Shown piece by piece: positions 23,619 through 52,600 of a stretch of DNA of 64,000 nt; the stretch's first letter is position 1, and every line of letters begins with the position of its first letter. The notes under the pieces were generated by a model that worked only from the letters and a program-made list of their open reading frames with translations, ran no database searches and was not told the origin of the DNA. The DNA is from Rhea pennata (taxonomy: Eukaryota > Chordata > Aves > Rheiformes > Rheidae): assembly GCF_028389875.1 (NCBI RefSeq), contig NC_084702.1, positions 66,189,582 through 66,253,581 of the forward strand. The letters are read 5' to 3'. A program made the translations under genes and the position numbers.

Positions 23619-26417
23619 TGTTTTATGGCATAATCTGAAAAGATTTTGTTTTAGGGTAGGACTTGAAAACACTACACGAATGTAGATTTTTCAGAAAGAA
23701 GCTACAATATTATATTCCTAGGGCCACATCTGCATGCTATAAAAAGTGTCCTTGCTCTCAGAAATGCTAAAATATGCCATAGGGTTCCCAGATGGTGCAT
23801 TTTTATTTGTATTAGAGAGGAAATATGATATAGCTTCAATGCCTTTTGATGCTAATTAGTTGAATGTTGATTGCAGATTACAAGCCAAAGGAGCATGCAG
23901 GACTTTACCTGAACGTGTCCAGAGAAGCAACAACCTACCAGGCACAGTGACAAATGCTGTTTGCAGGCAACTATATGATTAGAATGTCAGAGGGTTGTTG
24001 TCCACTGGGATATAGACACAGACAAAGTAATTAAAATCATTTTTGTGCATAGAGGATCTGCAGCTGAGATGCAACTGGGAAAAGGAGGACTACGCTATCA
24101 ATCCTAGCACTAGACTAGGCAGTCTAAGTGTGTTGCAATGGCTGACACTAAGACGATCCTCTTGTCATCCCCTAGTGAACTCTTTGTGATTTCTTGCGTA
24201 CCTTTCCTGCTTCACTGGTCAATTTTTTACAAAACATGTTATAACCTTTTAGCTGTCCTTGAAAACTGTACCACCCCTAAAACCCTGCTTTAAAGGTTAA
24301 GTACTTAAATAAAAAATTCAATCTCTAATAGAACTATTTGTGGACAAGACTAGATCAGTGCTTTAGTCAAACATCACAATAATGACTGTTCTTCTCAGGC
24401 CTGGAAAAAGGTGCGCAATCACTTTTGATTGCTATAAAGATTTTTTTTTTAACCTGAGTGGTGAGGAGTTTACAGTACAGTCTGGCTTGTGATTATTTAG
24501 TGATGGTTTTATTTTATAGATTGCATTCATAGGAAGACAGAGAATGAAGATCCAACACTCATGATTAGGCAAAAACAGACTTTGACAAAGAAATACATAG
24601 CATAATAAAAGACGAGACTTTGGGAGACAGAGCTTTAAACTTACAATAGGTTTAGCAGTCAGCAAGTATTCTTATGTTTTAGCTTCTGAAATGCTGCTAA
24701 ACTAGGAAGCAATCTGGTAGCTCTAAAAGCCAAAATATGAGAGTTTTGCTATTTATAGACTCTAAACTCTAAACTCATTTAGAATTTATTCTATTTTTTT
24801 GCCTTTTTATAGATTAGAAACTTTTCTGGAAAGACACTCAAGGATTCTAGTGGTCACTGGAAGATATAATACATACACAGTGTATTAGGCAGATAGGGTA
24901 GTATTTTGTGGCAAAAATCAAGTTAATTGCTGAGTAATGCTGTATTAATACATTGCAACCTGTAGCGGGCTCCTAACAGTGGGAAACACAAATGCATTTT
25001 ATTGCCATAATGAGCATCCCTGTAAGAGAAAGTTCTCTGTGCCAGAGAACTATGAGATGGTAGTCCCAACCAGATTTCCTGTTACCACAAACAGCATCAT
25101 CTGTGTACATTGAAAATGTCATTGTTAGGCCGAGACTTGAGTAATTTTTTACTGATCTGTATGTTATTCTTGCATTTTCGCGTTCCTCCCTAAACGTCCC
25201 TCCAATCATATCAAAGGAAGGTAGCATCTGCAGTTAAAATACCAACAGTGCTAATATTTACTAGAATTAAGGTTTGCAAAATTCAACTCAATTTACAAAA
25301 TGATTCTTTTCATATTACTCTAAAGAACACATGGGAGGATGTGCATAGGTTTCAGCTTGCTCTAAACTTTTAGTGTCAGACTCATCGCAGTAGTTAACAC
25401 TCTACAATGTGAGACTGCAGAGCCATTTAATAAAATCGAGGAAGAAATTATACTATTGTGCATCGTGGGCATCGGCACTGTTCTTGCTGTTGTTATAGTC
25501 CTATTGATAAAGGAGTTCATTTTTCTCATTTCAGAAATGAAAGGTTTCAGGTTAGGGTTTTGGTTCAGAGGCATCTGCTTCTGTTGTGTTCTCCAAAAAT
25601 CTCTGTATTTGTCCAGAAGACAAAAATGTATCAAAATATACAAATGTATGTTTATTAAGTATTTTAATATACTAGAATGCATTTAAATATAGACATTTAA
25701 GTGTATAAATACACACATATATAGACACCTTGCAACTGAAGCCATCAAACAATGAAAAAAGGTCACTTAGTTTCAGCGTGTGCTTGAGTTATTTTGTTCA
25801 GAAACAAAAAATAAGGATTTTTTTTTCTGTGCAGCATTCTTTTTCCTGCATACTTATGTCTTTTTACTAGGCAAAAGATGACCTAATCCTTCCTTTGTAA
25901 CTGCAGTAATTGAATAAACAATAGCTTAGCTTTTTTATTTTTTAGTTTTTACAGTATCTATCAAAATACAAGTCTCATTATTTCTAACAGGACAGTGGTA
26001 GGCAATAAATTTCTGATATTGCTTATATAAATTCCATATGCTTGTAAACCTAACAGTAGTGGTCTGTGATGCAGGATGAACTGAAAAAAAGGAAGGTATA
26101 CACCAGGTAAAATGGAAATGAAAACTGTTAAAATGTGTATCACTCTGTGCCTCTGTGATAAGCTTGATTTTGTAGTCTCCAGATGTTACCTATGTCAGAT
26201 GTAAAATCACACAGTCTTCTGTGTTAGCTGTACTACATGCTTGACTTAAAATATTTTTGGTCTGCCTTCTGAAATAACTTTGTTAGTGATTGGATGAAAA
26301 ATAACTCACTATATCATGTTGTCTACAAGACTTTGTCTGAAATAGCCTGTGTTTGTCTACAGCATAACTTTTATTAACATATTTGGCCATATGGTGTTGA
26401 AGGTAGACAGCATGTTC

Positions 26418-26452
26418 CAGCACTAGCCTGCCTAGGCAGGCTGGACGTGCTG
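26418..26452. repeat. Palindromic hairpin
   Basis: A perfect 18-bp palindrome (AGCCTGCCTAGGCAGGCT, 26425-26442) nested inside a second pair of arms, CAGCAC (26418-26423) and GTGCTG (26447-26452). It is GC-rich in an AT-rich setting. Confidence 0.9.
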
Positions 26453-28796
26453 TTTCCAAGGGGAAAAAAAGCCCCTTGTATTTAACTGGAGCCTAAGAGA
26501 CCTTACAATCATTTAGCTTGTCAGAGCAATATTTTTCATTTTAAAAGTCTCAACCATCACTCAAGTGAGAGTGAAAACTTTAAATTGTAGCACAGCTTAT
26601 TGCTTTTTTTCTGACACACATGCTCATTTATGTTGACTCAGTTTTGATTAAATTCCCTTGTGTGTATACATACACGTATACTTACTGAGGCCCAAAGAGA
26701 AAGCACATACCTGCATTCAATCATTGTAATACAATATTATCAAATTTTAATCTATGCTGCAAGGCAGAAAATGTCTGTCTACACACAGATTCAGATATCT
26801 TTATGTCTTGAGTGAACTTAAATGTCTTCAGTATTTTTCGTGTGTGTCAATATAATTTATAATGTGCGTCAATATAATTTACTTTGTGTCAGATTTTGGG
26901 AGAACCTAATTGTGCAAAAAATATATTGTTGATTTTGAAGACATGCATGCATAAAACTTCAAGGCACTAATTAATTATTTTTCCTTCTTGAAAGATTTTC
27001 ACTGTATGAATCACTGTTAACTGTTTGTACCGTGGCTGTGTCAGCACTGCAACCATGTCAACCGTGTTGCTCTGACTGTGCAAGCTTATTAAAAGGCAGT
27101 CTTTGCTTAGAAGCACGTACGAGATAGATGTCATAGGCAGTTTAAATAGGATATGACAAAGAAGATGGATAAACATTAGGGATAAAGAGCAGTGAAGAAA
27201 GAAGGACAAAGTCAACATAATAAAAGTCAACAGAAATAATTGTATTGCTTCCACTGAATTCCCAAGTAACCATGCATGCATACCTTTGCTTTCTTATTTA
27301 CATAATATTGATCTTTTGGCATATTGATGAGTCAAACTGTAATAATTTTTATTTTAATTAGATTTGCAATAATTATGCTGTTTTTATAATTTATTTGTGA
27401 TTCTGGTTCTGTTGTAATCCTAAAGTAATGCTGAAGTTCTCTTGACTAACTTTTCTTTCTTTTTTTTTTTTAAAAAAAAAAAAACAACCTAAAACTAGGG
27501 TGCTTGTGTGTGTGTCAGAAGCAAAATTTCTTAAATGCATCTAAAACACTATAGGACCATGCTGCTTTGATAGGGACCACATTTTTGCGAAAGTATTGTC
27601 CCGTCTAATTGATCCCATCCAAAGCAACCCATTTGGATGGCATGTTTTTTATTTTGTCCTGGTTTACTTTCTTTGTTTCTCCCTCTTGTCCTGGCTCCAA
27701 CTATTACCTATTAGCACTTCTACAGAAGTTAGGCAATGGAATAGTCTTGTAAGGAACGAAAGCTCATGTTGAAAGTGTCATTTACTGCACTATGGAGGTA
27801 GAAAGGCAACTTGTGAAGACACATATGCTTTTATTTTCTTGTACTTCAATTTGTGATAGTGTTCAACCATCAGTGTGCCATGCTAAAAACATGCATCTTG
27901 CATCTAAATAGTAATTTAGTACATTACCGAATGGAGGTAAATTCAGGAGCCTGTTATCAAATCAGCTAATTAATAGTAATCACATTCCAGGAAGAAAGCG
28001 ACACCACTTTACAGTTATTTATACTATAGAAGCAACAGGCTTTTTATTCCTATATCTTTTCATAAAATAGGTCATTCTTTGGCCAGTTGTTGTTGTAGTC
28101 TGACTACTGTTATAAAATGTATAAAGTAGAGATAGGCAAAATTTTACCCCTTTACATACTGAGGAATGGCAAACCTAACTTGTCTATAGATAATACAGCT
28201 CATTGTCCACAGTTGCATGTTCTTCCATCAGCAATTTGGCTCAGAGAATTTAACTTAAAAGATTTCATGGCATTTCAACACACTAGCAAATTGTTCTGAT
28301 TCCATCATAAAAAATACACCATGACTTAAAATTCCAATATATAGATAAAAACTTAATGAGTCTAAAGAATCCTACACAGCTAGGCCAGAGATGGAGGACA
28401 AGGTAGATGCTCATAAAGATTTTAACGTGTCTGGGTAACAAACTTAACAGAGCACAAACTATCACGGAAGCAGTGCTGGACCCCACTCATTTGGTAGCAC
28501 AGTTTTGCTAGGAATCATGTTGCCTCTGGAAATTTTCCAAGCTGGTGCCTCACTCTCTTCCAAGGAAAGTACATTTAGTTGGCTCACAGAACAAGTTCCT
28601 GAAGACGTTTTCCATTGAGAAGGGCAAGCTATTTCCTTAGTTTGTAACTAGAGATTGTAGCTGCATGGATAGCTGCTGTGAGATAGATCAGAAAATATAA
28701 TTTCTTTCTTAGCATGTGAAAGCTATACAAAAACCATATGGTTCTCTAGCTAAGGTCTTTCTGGTATAATGTAATATTTCATTTAAAATACAAATT

Positions 28797-28871
28797 AAAA
28801 AATGTAAAATAATATTCTGTTTCTTTTTTTTTTTAATAGTAAAATTAACAGAATATTATTTTACATTTTTT
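28797..28871. repeat. Perfect 25-bp inverted repeat
   Basis: Arms 28797-28821 and 28847-28871 are exact reverse complements (each contains ATGTAAAATAATATTCTGTT or its complement), with a 25-base T-rich loop. It could be a small MITE-like element or a fold-back. No target-site duplication was identified. Confidence 0.92.
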
Positions 28872-29880
28872 GATGTAAATCTTACTGATGAGAGGAATCA
28901 GTTTCCTGGCATACATAAGACTCAGATGTCTCTTAGGAAACACATTTATTTCTTTCCACGTAAGTGCAAAAGCAGACTAAGGACAGTAGTGGAAGCATGA
29001 GTTATTTCTGCTCCGGTAGTGTCTGTGACTACAGACAGCTCTACAGAGAGCTGACAGCGCTTCAACTTTATTTTTACTCCTGCTCGTTGAGGACAAGGCT
29101 CTTACTCCTTCCCATCTGTAAGACAGGAGTTTACCTATGTTCTCTCGCAATTTGCAACATGACATGGAAGGATCCTATGCCTCTCTGACAAATTTCAGGA
29201 GGCCAATGCATCATTAGTCTGCTAAATTTCATATATGAGACGAAAGAAGCTCACATTATACGAAAAGAATGTTAAAGCTTGTGGGAAAATATTTAAACCT
29301 GTCAAACATTTATGTCAATTTATTGGATGTGTTGATTTAAATAGATGCGTCTGCTTTTCATTACAACTGGCTACAGTTGTCATCTACACACCACTCCTAC
29401 AGCTCCACCTACAACTAATTACCCTGTGCATGGCTGACTCCTTTTGGCAGCTGCCCCATTTTGCCTGGTTCTCTGACACCACTGTTACTGTCTTCCTCCT
29501 CTTCTGTCTCTTTGTAGTGTTGCCTACTCCCTCTACTGGCACTGATTAGTGAAGGTGAGGAAATACCAGAGTGCTTAAGTAATATACAAATCATAGAAAT
29601 GGACTTAGGCTACATCTTTTGTTTGGCCTAAGGGCATGCGTTCTATGGCAGTTAAAGTGTTGGCTGTGTATATAATTAATAAAGATTAGTCAGAAAGCAA
29701 AATCTGTGGAATAAAATTAGATTTAAGCAGAGGGAGTTCCAACAGAGAAATATATCTAGTGGTATCTCTTCAAAGTCAGTCAGCTATAAACTCTGATTAA
29801 GTCCTTATCAATTTCATTCTCTTGGTGAATTAGGATATTCTTCTGAATTAGAACTAACAAATATCTAATGTAATCCTCCC

Positions 29881-29972
29881 TGGCTAACACGCTGTAGGCG
29901 ACCCTGCTCAAGCAGGGAGGTTGAACTAGATGATCTCTAGAGGTTCCTTCCAACCTTACTGATTCTATGATT
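29881..29972 (+). mobile_element. CR1 LINE 3' scrap
   Basis: About 90 bases of CR1 3' end on the + strand: CCCTGCTCAAGCAGGGAGGT, then CTAGATGATCTCTAGAGGTT, ending CTTACTGATTCTATGATT. Confidence 0.93.
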
Positions 29973-32900
29973 AACCTCTTTGTCTTCCCATTCTCCCAAA
30001 CAAAGTTTGCCCTGCTTCTTTAATAAATATTCTAAACTTTTTTCCTCTCTTTTCTTGGCAAGTAAAGCAATCTATCACCTTGGGTCAGGCACACTCTTTT
30101 TTGTGTAGTAATAGCCCCGAGTTACCATGTCTCAGTGCTGGCAAAAAAGGTCATCTGTGGGTACACTTCATACAGCTCTCAGTTTTGCTTTGAACTAGAG
30201 CATCATTTCCATTTCTTAAGACTTGCTGATACATAGAAATCTGTGTATAGTAAGGTCTGAATGGCAGTAGAGTGCTCCCAGCTTGGATTGCCATCTTAAT
30301 AAACTTGAAGCATTTTTAAAAATGGTGCAAGACTACAGAACACCTCCCATTCTCTTTAATACTCTTCCTAGTTTGAAAAAACAGAGCATGTCTTTGACAA
30401 TGTTAATTTTCATTCATAAAAACTGGACAGCTCTCATGGGCTGCTGATCGCTCCTTTTGCGTCTTGGAAATGCATATTGAGCTATTGTGCACTGTTGTAT
30501 TTTCAATCAAAATACTCCTCGCTAATAGTATCCCTCTGCGATGTTTGTGTCTTTTCTCCTTCAATAGTTTATCTAGTGATTAAACTTAGCAAATAAAAAA
30601 TTTAGCTGGCATTTTGCCATGTTATGATTAGAAGTATTTTTAAAAGAATTAATTCTATCACTTTTTCTTTGAATTGTATGTATGGCTAACATCATTGAAA
30701 CAATATATAGCATTATTTCTCTATATGAGTAAGAGAGGAGATGATAAATTACTGGCCCAAAGGCTCTTTCTATAGACATCAGATATATTTTTCTCCACCA
30801 CAAAGAGAAGTTGAAAATAAATAAGCATGTTGCTTTGCAACAGTGTAGTACAAGCTTTTCTCTCTCTGACAAACATACGCTGAAATAGTATGTAGTTGTA
30901 TTCAGTAGAAAAATAGTGAATTGCCAGAATAAGAAAAAAGAAATGGTCAGAGACAACTGCAAGTCTGACGCTCAGACCCCTATATGTGAACAGTGCCCAC
31001 AGACTGCAATTGCCAGGCATGGGATTACTTGAGCTATGTTACTGCCATAGGGGGCCCAGGTTGGCTTTCCACAATCCGTTAAAGCTGACCTAGGTAATAG
31101 GATAGCTACCACCAAGAGTTCTTTACACTACCTTCCTGCAAGCCCACACCTACTTTAAAAGTTGTATATTCCTCCTGCCTCTTCCACAGAGCTGCATGCA
31201 GGCTGTTTTGGCTAAAAAGATATTTTTGGGAAGACCCTCTAGTTCCTCCCCTTTCTCTTGTCCATGTGGTCCCGTCTCTCTTCCCTGCTTCTCATCGGGG
31301 ACTTTAACGAATCACTTGAATTCATTAATCAGCAGAAAAAGGCTTCTGATAGTTTGCTCCCATAATTATTTCAGGTTTTAGAGAGTTGGATCAGCTCACA
31401 GAGAAGTCTGGAGAGCACAAGAACTTGCACAGTTAAACAAGGGGAGCAGGAGTTCCCCCCCATGGCAGTGGTGAGTCACTGTGTTCATTCTTTGCCATCT
31501 CTTACCTTCCTTCAGTCCACCTACGAATCCTCACATTCCCACCGAAGCACAAGCATTTTTAGAGCCTTACGAAAGGCATAAGCCACTTGAAACTTAATTC
31601 TTCACATGGCAAGAGTAAGCAGTGTATTTACTCATCACGTTAGTTCATTTGCACTGAGTTCTAAAGATAAAGTTGTTTTTACACAGAGCATAAGCAATGA
31701 GAAAAAATGCCAGTCACTCCCTCTGGCCTAGCTTGTCCACAGGGGTCAGTTAAGGTGAAATTAAGCTCAATATTAAGACACCTTAATTAACACATTTTGG
31801 TGTCTGAACGTGAGCAAGATGTCCAAGCTCCCATTACAGTCTGAAGAGTCAAGAACACCAGTCAGCCCATCTAAAACAGACACCTGTATTTGGTCCGCGA
31901 AATAGCTCTTTAGACTCCACTAACTATAATGGTAACTTAGACCTGCCTGACACAAAGACATTTACGTTCCTGGTGCTGCATCCTTCCGCGAGGGACTGAG
32001 TTGCCAAAACATGGGCTCTGCCATAATTTAGCCTGACAGGTAAGACAGAATCTACAAGAGACCTATTCCGAACCAGCTGCTGGAAGCCAGATTGCATACC
32101 CTAAATGACACTGGATTTCTATCTGTAGGCAACTGAATCATAGCCTGATTCCCTTGAGAGGGAAGGGTTTACTCTTATCTGATTGGATTCTTTCAACAGC
32201 TCCCTTCATTTCAGTCAACAGGGAAGATGGGCAGTAATGAAATACTGAGCTACATGCTGACAGACATAGAAGATAAAACAGCTTTCATAGAGACAGACTT
32301 TTCAGAGTTCATATACTGCTAGGACAGATTCCTTTTAACTATTGCTGTAAGTGACTGATGAGATTTGTCAGAATATCTCATTTGTGGATTCAGCTATAGG
32401 TGCAAATCTTGAACTAGTACAGCTTACTTATTTGCAACCACAGGTTGTTCCCACAAAAGGTGAACTGGGCAGCTAAATCAGTAACACATGTCTTGGGCAG
32501 TTCTGCGTACAACGTGTCCTATCTCCGTCTGTAAATTTAGGTCTGTGCTTCTATTTTTAGCTATATACATATCAATCAGTGAAAACATGGATCCCAGTTG
32601 GCCTTGCTTCTGTATAAAGCAAGCTGCAATCTACTCTATTCAATGAGAAATACTTGATTTCTCCTGATAAAATCTCTACACTCTATAAAATTTAATTATC
32701 TGCAATAAAACACATTGTGTCGGGACAGATCAAAGACAATACATTTATTAAACTTTGAGAAAAAACAAACAAAACACTGACATAAGGAAAGTTAAATAGA
32801 AACTGAAAGACACAAATCTTCTGACCGGCGCATAATGGCTTGTGTGACCAGTAAAGTACCAAAATGACATTCTGAGTTTGATTGAGGTATTTATCTATTT

Positions 32901-34136
32901 TTGGCAATAGAAACAGAGTAAGAAACTTCTTCCAAACACACACATAGGCATTAATTGTATTAGTGTCTATCTTCTATGAAATTTTATATGAAACTAAATA
33001 ACACAGCTGTTAGAAAAATATAGCAGCAAATTAGCAGAATATCTAATGCACATTTACCATAAAGTCTGTGCTAAACCTAAAAATCCCTCCCAATAGTTGG
33101 GCCCCATCCTGTAGCCCTTGGTCACAAAGAGCATCAGTGAATTCAGTGGGAGATATCATGAGCAACAGCTGCATTCGCTGCACTTCATAAACTTCTATTC
33201 AGGTAACAGAAAGGAAATGAACATCCCTATTTGTTTTCTAAGTAGTACTTCTGCTACGATGGACCTGTGGCCTGCTAAGTTAACTTCTGAAGCCATAACA
33301 GTTGATCGCAAAGCTTGTAAAGTTCCTAATGTACTTAGGAACAAAAAGCTTCCCCACTGAGTTTTGTTTTTCTCTCCTTTCCTTCTGAAAGCCTGCCTAA
33401 CGCAGTCAGAGGAGATGCTGTTAGGCTGCAAAAGGGAGAAACACTTTTCAGCAATACTATATTCACTTCCCTTGTTCCACTGAAGTCATTTAATCCCAAT
33501 ATAGCTTCAAAAATGAACTGCTGGCCAAATCCTGAAGTCCTTATTTTATTTGTTTAATCAATGCTTTATGTGGCACAAACTAATGACTGTAGCGATAGCT
33601 TTGGTTGTAAGAGGGCTTCAGAACTTGGTCAAATGTGAAAAGATTATGCTGCTAAATCACTAGAGCTTATTCACATGTGTTTCAAAATTGTTCAATGAAA
33701 GTGTAGTTCTACACTGTTAAATATTGTGGTCAACAAAAACTTGCTTATAAAAAGTGTATTATTAGTATTAACGAGGATCTGATGAAGCAGAAAATATCAT
33801 TTGCCCAAATATTCTGTATATTTTAAAGTTTTCTACAAAACTTTAAATTTAATGTATATTTCTATATTAGTTACTGTAAGAAAGTAATAGGATCAGTTAC
33901 TGTAAGTTCCTATAATATTTCAAAATTTCTCTATAGGGTTCTTTGGAGGTATAAAATGGCTCTGTAAAAAAATCTATTCTTTTTTCCTTTTTGCTGCAAA
34001 CAAAATTTTTATAAAACAGAAAATACTTTCTAAGATTGCAGCAATTGCATTGCTTAGATGGGTCATCATAATTCAACTACAGTGTGTAGTGTAATATAAA
34101 ACATTTATGCTTTTATGACTAAAATATTAAAATATA

Positions 34137-34588
34137 TTTTATTAATTTATATAAATCAAAATAAATGTGTTCTTTATTCAAACTACTTTTGTTTTTTCAC
34201 CTATATGTTCAGTTCCCAATTACTGATATAAAGATCTCTGCCAACAGCATTTTTATTAAATTCTTAGACTTTAAACCACTTGATTTTTAGCTTTATCAAA
34301 AAGCATGATTTACTGTACATTAAACATAGTAATTTCAATGCTTAGTATCACAAAAATCAACACCCACAATAACAAGACAGTCACTGCTTGTAAAACAGTC
34401 TCAAGACAAATTCATAGATAATATTTACAGAACACAATAGGAATACTTTGATGAATATTTTATGTTTCAACATTTCAGATAAAATTATAACAACCACAAG
34501 AAACTTTTAAACTTCATTTTGGTTTCAGCATACAAGCCCAAGCTGACTCTCTGCTGTGAAATACTGCATACACCTAGTCAAAGAAGAG
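34137..34588 (-). other. GHR: GHR 3'UTR (proximal part)
   Basis: Noncoding AT-rich sequence after the GHR stop codon. Minus-strand AATAAA signals lie at 34252-34257 and 34173-34178. Mammalian GHR has a long 3'UTR of a few kb, so the true end may be further left. Confidence 0.6.
34252..34257 (-). terminator. GHR: Candidate GHR poly(A) signal
   Basis: TTTATT on the + strand, AATAAA on the minus strand, about 330 bases past the stop. A second copy is at 34173-34178. Neither can be chosen without transcript data. Confidence 0.4.
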
Positions 34589-49670
<15,082 letters not shown>

Positions 49671-52600
49671 CTGTCATGAAAAACGCCAGCAGACTGAATG
49701 AGACTTAAATACATAAACCAGACTAACATGCTGTTAAAATAAACCTTGGCATTTTTACAAGTAATTGTCTTTTTCTTTCAATTACTTATGCACAATGAGG
49801 CAAGATTTAAAATCCTCTTACATGCATCTATCTAGGTGACTATACCTGAAAAAGCCAAATTAGTAAGACAGAAAAAACTATTGTACAGTGTGGAAATTTT
49901 AGTATCACAGCTTCATACACAGAGTGGGGATATGTCAGTTCTGTGGCTGTAGTTCAGTACAGACATACCTGAATTAGCCCAGCACTTGCTTTAAAGAAAC
50001 TGTGGTGCTCCAGAGCTCACCATTAGACTAACTACAACCTAAGTATTTACCCAGCTGAACAGTTTTGCAATGTATGAGGCTCTGCAGGGCTAACTTAGTG
50101 TAGGTACCTTGAACTGAGATCAGGTTTGCCTGTGCTACACTGTGTAGATACAACCTTGCTCTAAGAGAGATAAGGGCAACTCTAAGCATGTGCCTGTTGT
50201 GCCACATGTTGCTTCTCTACTCACGATTTCTATTCTTTGTCAAAACTGTAATGATGTAGGATCATGCAGTGGCAGGTACAATTAGTCAACCTTATTAATC
50301 TTCGTGAAAAAAATAAAAACAAAAGCTGCAAGTATGATTCATTGCTTCCAAAGTAGGTACCTAATTTTTTTCTGATTTTTAATGATCTAATGGTTTTACG
50401 AAGCAGTCATCCAAAAATACCAATGGTTTCTATTTAGCCTGCAAAGATTTCCAGAGAGGCATTCATGCACATGGAAGTGGCTACCTCTTTTCACTGACTA
50501 GCTAGGAAACACGAGCATTTACTAAGAAAATTTCAGCATTAGGCACCTAAAATTTTGTCATGAGTTGGGCGTTTCTGATGATAGGTGAAATGATCCCTGG
50601 CCAGTGAGGAACATAACGCTACTGTATTGTGCATGTGAAGGTCTTCGCAAATATTTTTGCAATATCATAACTGTAAATATTTGGTACAAAATATTAAACA
50701 CTCAAAATTGAAGAAAGTATCCACAATACAGATGCTTCCTCCTATGTATGAGGATTCCTGCATGTGGAGTCTTACAGCACATTGACTCTTTATTTAAGGC
50801 TTTTACAGACTGCAGACACTGAAAGACAAAGCAACTTGTATTTCTTTAGCTTAATGGTTCAAACTGTCCCCTCTACACTGTACACTGCTAACCATCCACA
50901 GTGGCAAAAAATAACTAATATATGAATACTATGAATTTCTGATTTGCTTACTCCATATCATCGCCTGATTTAACACTTTGGACATTGAACAAGGCCTGAA
51001 CAGAAGTGTGTAAATAAAAGATTTTGCAAGTTTGGTGGCTAAACCGAAAGAGCATTTAATATTTTTTTTGTCAACCTAAACTAATTGATGTTTGATTAAA
51101 CAATTTAAACGAACAGGATTTCCTTAGCTAGAAAGTTCCTTTTTACTGAACTGTAAAGAAATTTCTTTTTTAAATTGAAAAAAAAATTACACAGAAATGT
51201 TGCAGCAAATGGAAAGATCAAATTGTTCTTTTTCAGAAAACACTGAAATAAAACATTTTAACTATTGCACATTGTTTTGTTTGGCATGTATTCAGTGTTT
51301 GACAGCTTAGGCCTAAAATCCCCCAAACACTTTTGGCTGACCTTGATCTGAGATTTTATATATTTTAACATCATTCTTGAAATAGATTTTTACCTAGTAA
51401 AAATACTATGGTAAAAAACATGATAATGAAATTACAAACTACTATAATATATAACCACAAGAAAATGGAATAAAAGATCCAGGAACACTATTATATTTAT
51501 CGTTTTTAAAATTCATGAATGTTCCAGCTTTCAAACTTTACATTTCTTCTCTATTTAATGTAAAATCAAACCCAAAACAAAGAAAAAGAAATGAAATTTT
51601 GTGCACCTCCTTCAGAGACATCACTAAAATTGCCTCAATTGCATAATACCTATAATCAAGGAAATGAGTCTCTCCCTTCTTCTATAAACAGATAATGTGC
51701 ACAGAAGTATATGTTACGTTTTTTCCTGTTTCTATCCTCAGCTATGAGAACCAAGAACAAATATAGACAATTTCACTGAAGCAGGTAAGAACTTAAGAAA
51801 ATGATATACTGAAAACATCCTCCTAAATTAGAATATTTCTGTTGATGCTGGCACTGTATTTGTAACTAGGACATAAAATATTTAAAGTCCATGCAGATCA
51901 TGTCCTCATCTCCAGCTATATATGAAGTCACACGATCATTTCTTAACATGACTGAGTAACAGCTGGAGTCAAACTTCACTTACGCTTTTGGAGATTGAGC
52001 AGGAGTTTAGATTTAGGCTCTATTATATCTTAACAATGAACGCAGCTGAACTCACCAGCTTTATATATGAGCTAAATTAAGGACTTTAAGATATGTAAAC
52101 TCTTCTAGAAAAATGGATTATAGCGTAGCCAGAATTAGCATCAATTACAATAGACAGGATTCGCAATTCACCCTGAACACAAATTCAGATGTGGTCCCTT
52201 ACAGCCTAAGTTTAGGGGAATGTATTCCTAAAGTCGCACTTGTTTGTCTACTTTCTCATGACAAGACTCCTACTGCTTTGTCTGGACAGATGCTCCTTCA
52301 ACAGGCCCAAGAATTTTTCAGCAGAGAACAGATTTGTTTAGGATTCATATACTCTTAGTTTAGTGGTTTATAATTTTTATTTTGGTATTTTATGACTACT
52401 TCCGTTTGTAAAGAAAATTACCTTCTGATTGATCATTTCCAGTTTGTGTGCCAAATTTTCAGCTTTCAAAACAGCAGGTCTTTGTGACAGACTGGAGGAA
52501 ACTTTCGTCAAATTGACTTGTTTAATGCTTGGCACTCTTGAGGTAGATCTCCTGAATTCCTTATTTCCCCCCAAATCAATTATCAACATTTTACAGGACC

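Larger units (their letters stand above)
22301..34136. other. Intergenic region between CCDC152 and GHR
   Basis: About 12 kb without a recognisable gene. It holds an A14 run (about 22410), an 11-G run (22598-22608), two CR1 scraps, a compact palindrome (26418-26452), a poly-T/poly-A junction (about 27467-27483) and a perfect inverted repeat (28797-28871). All open frames are short and without family resemblance. Part of the right end may be long GHR 3'UTR. Confidence 0.7.

Noticed and set aside
30573-31020. Two minus-strand frames of 129 and 99 codons rich in Phe/Leu
   Set aside because: Overlapping frames in AT-rich DNA. Hydrophobic composition follows from base content and there is no homology.
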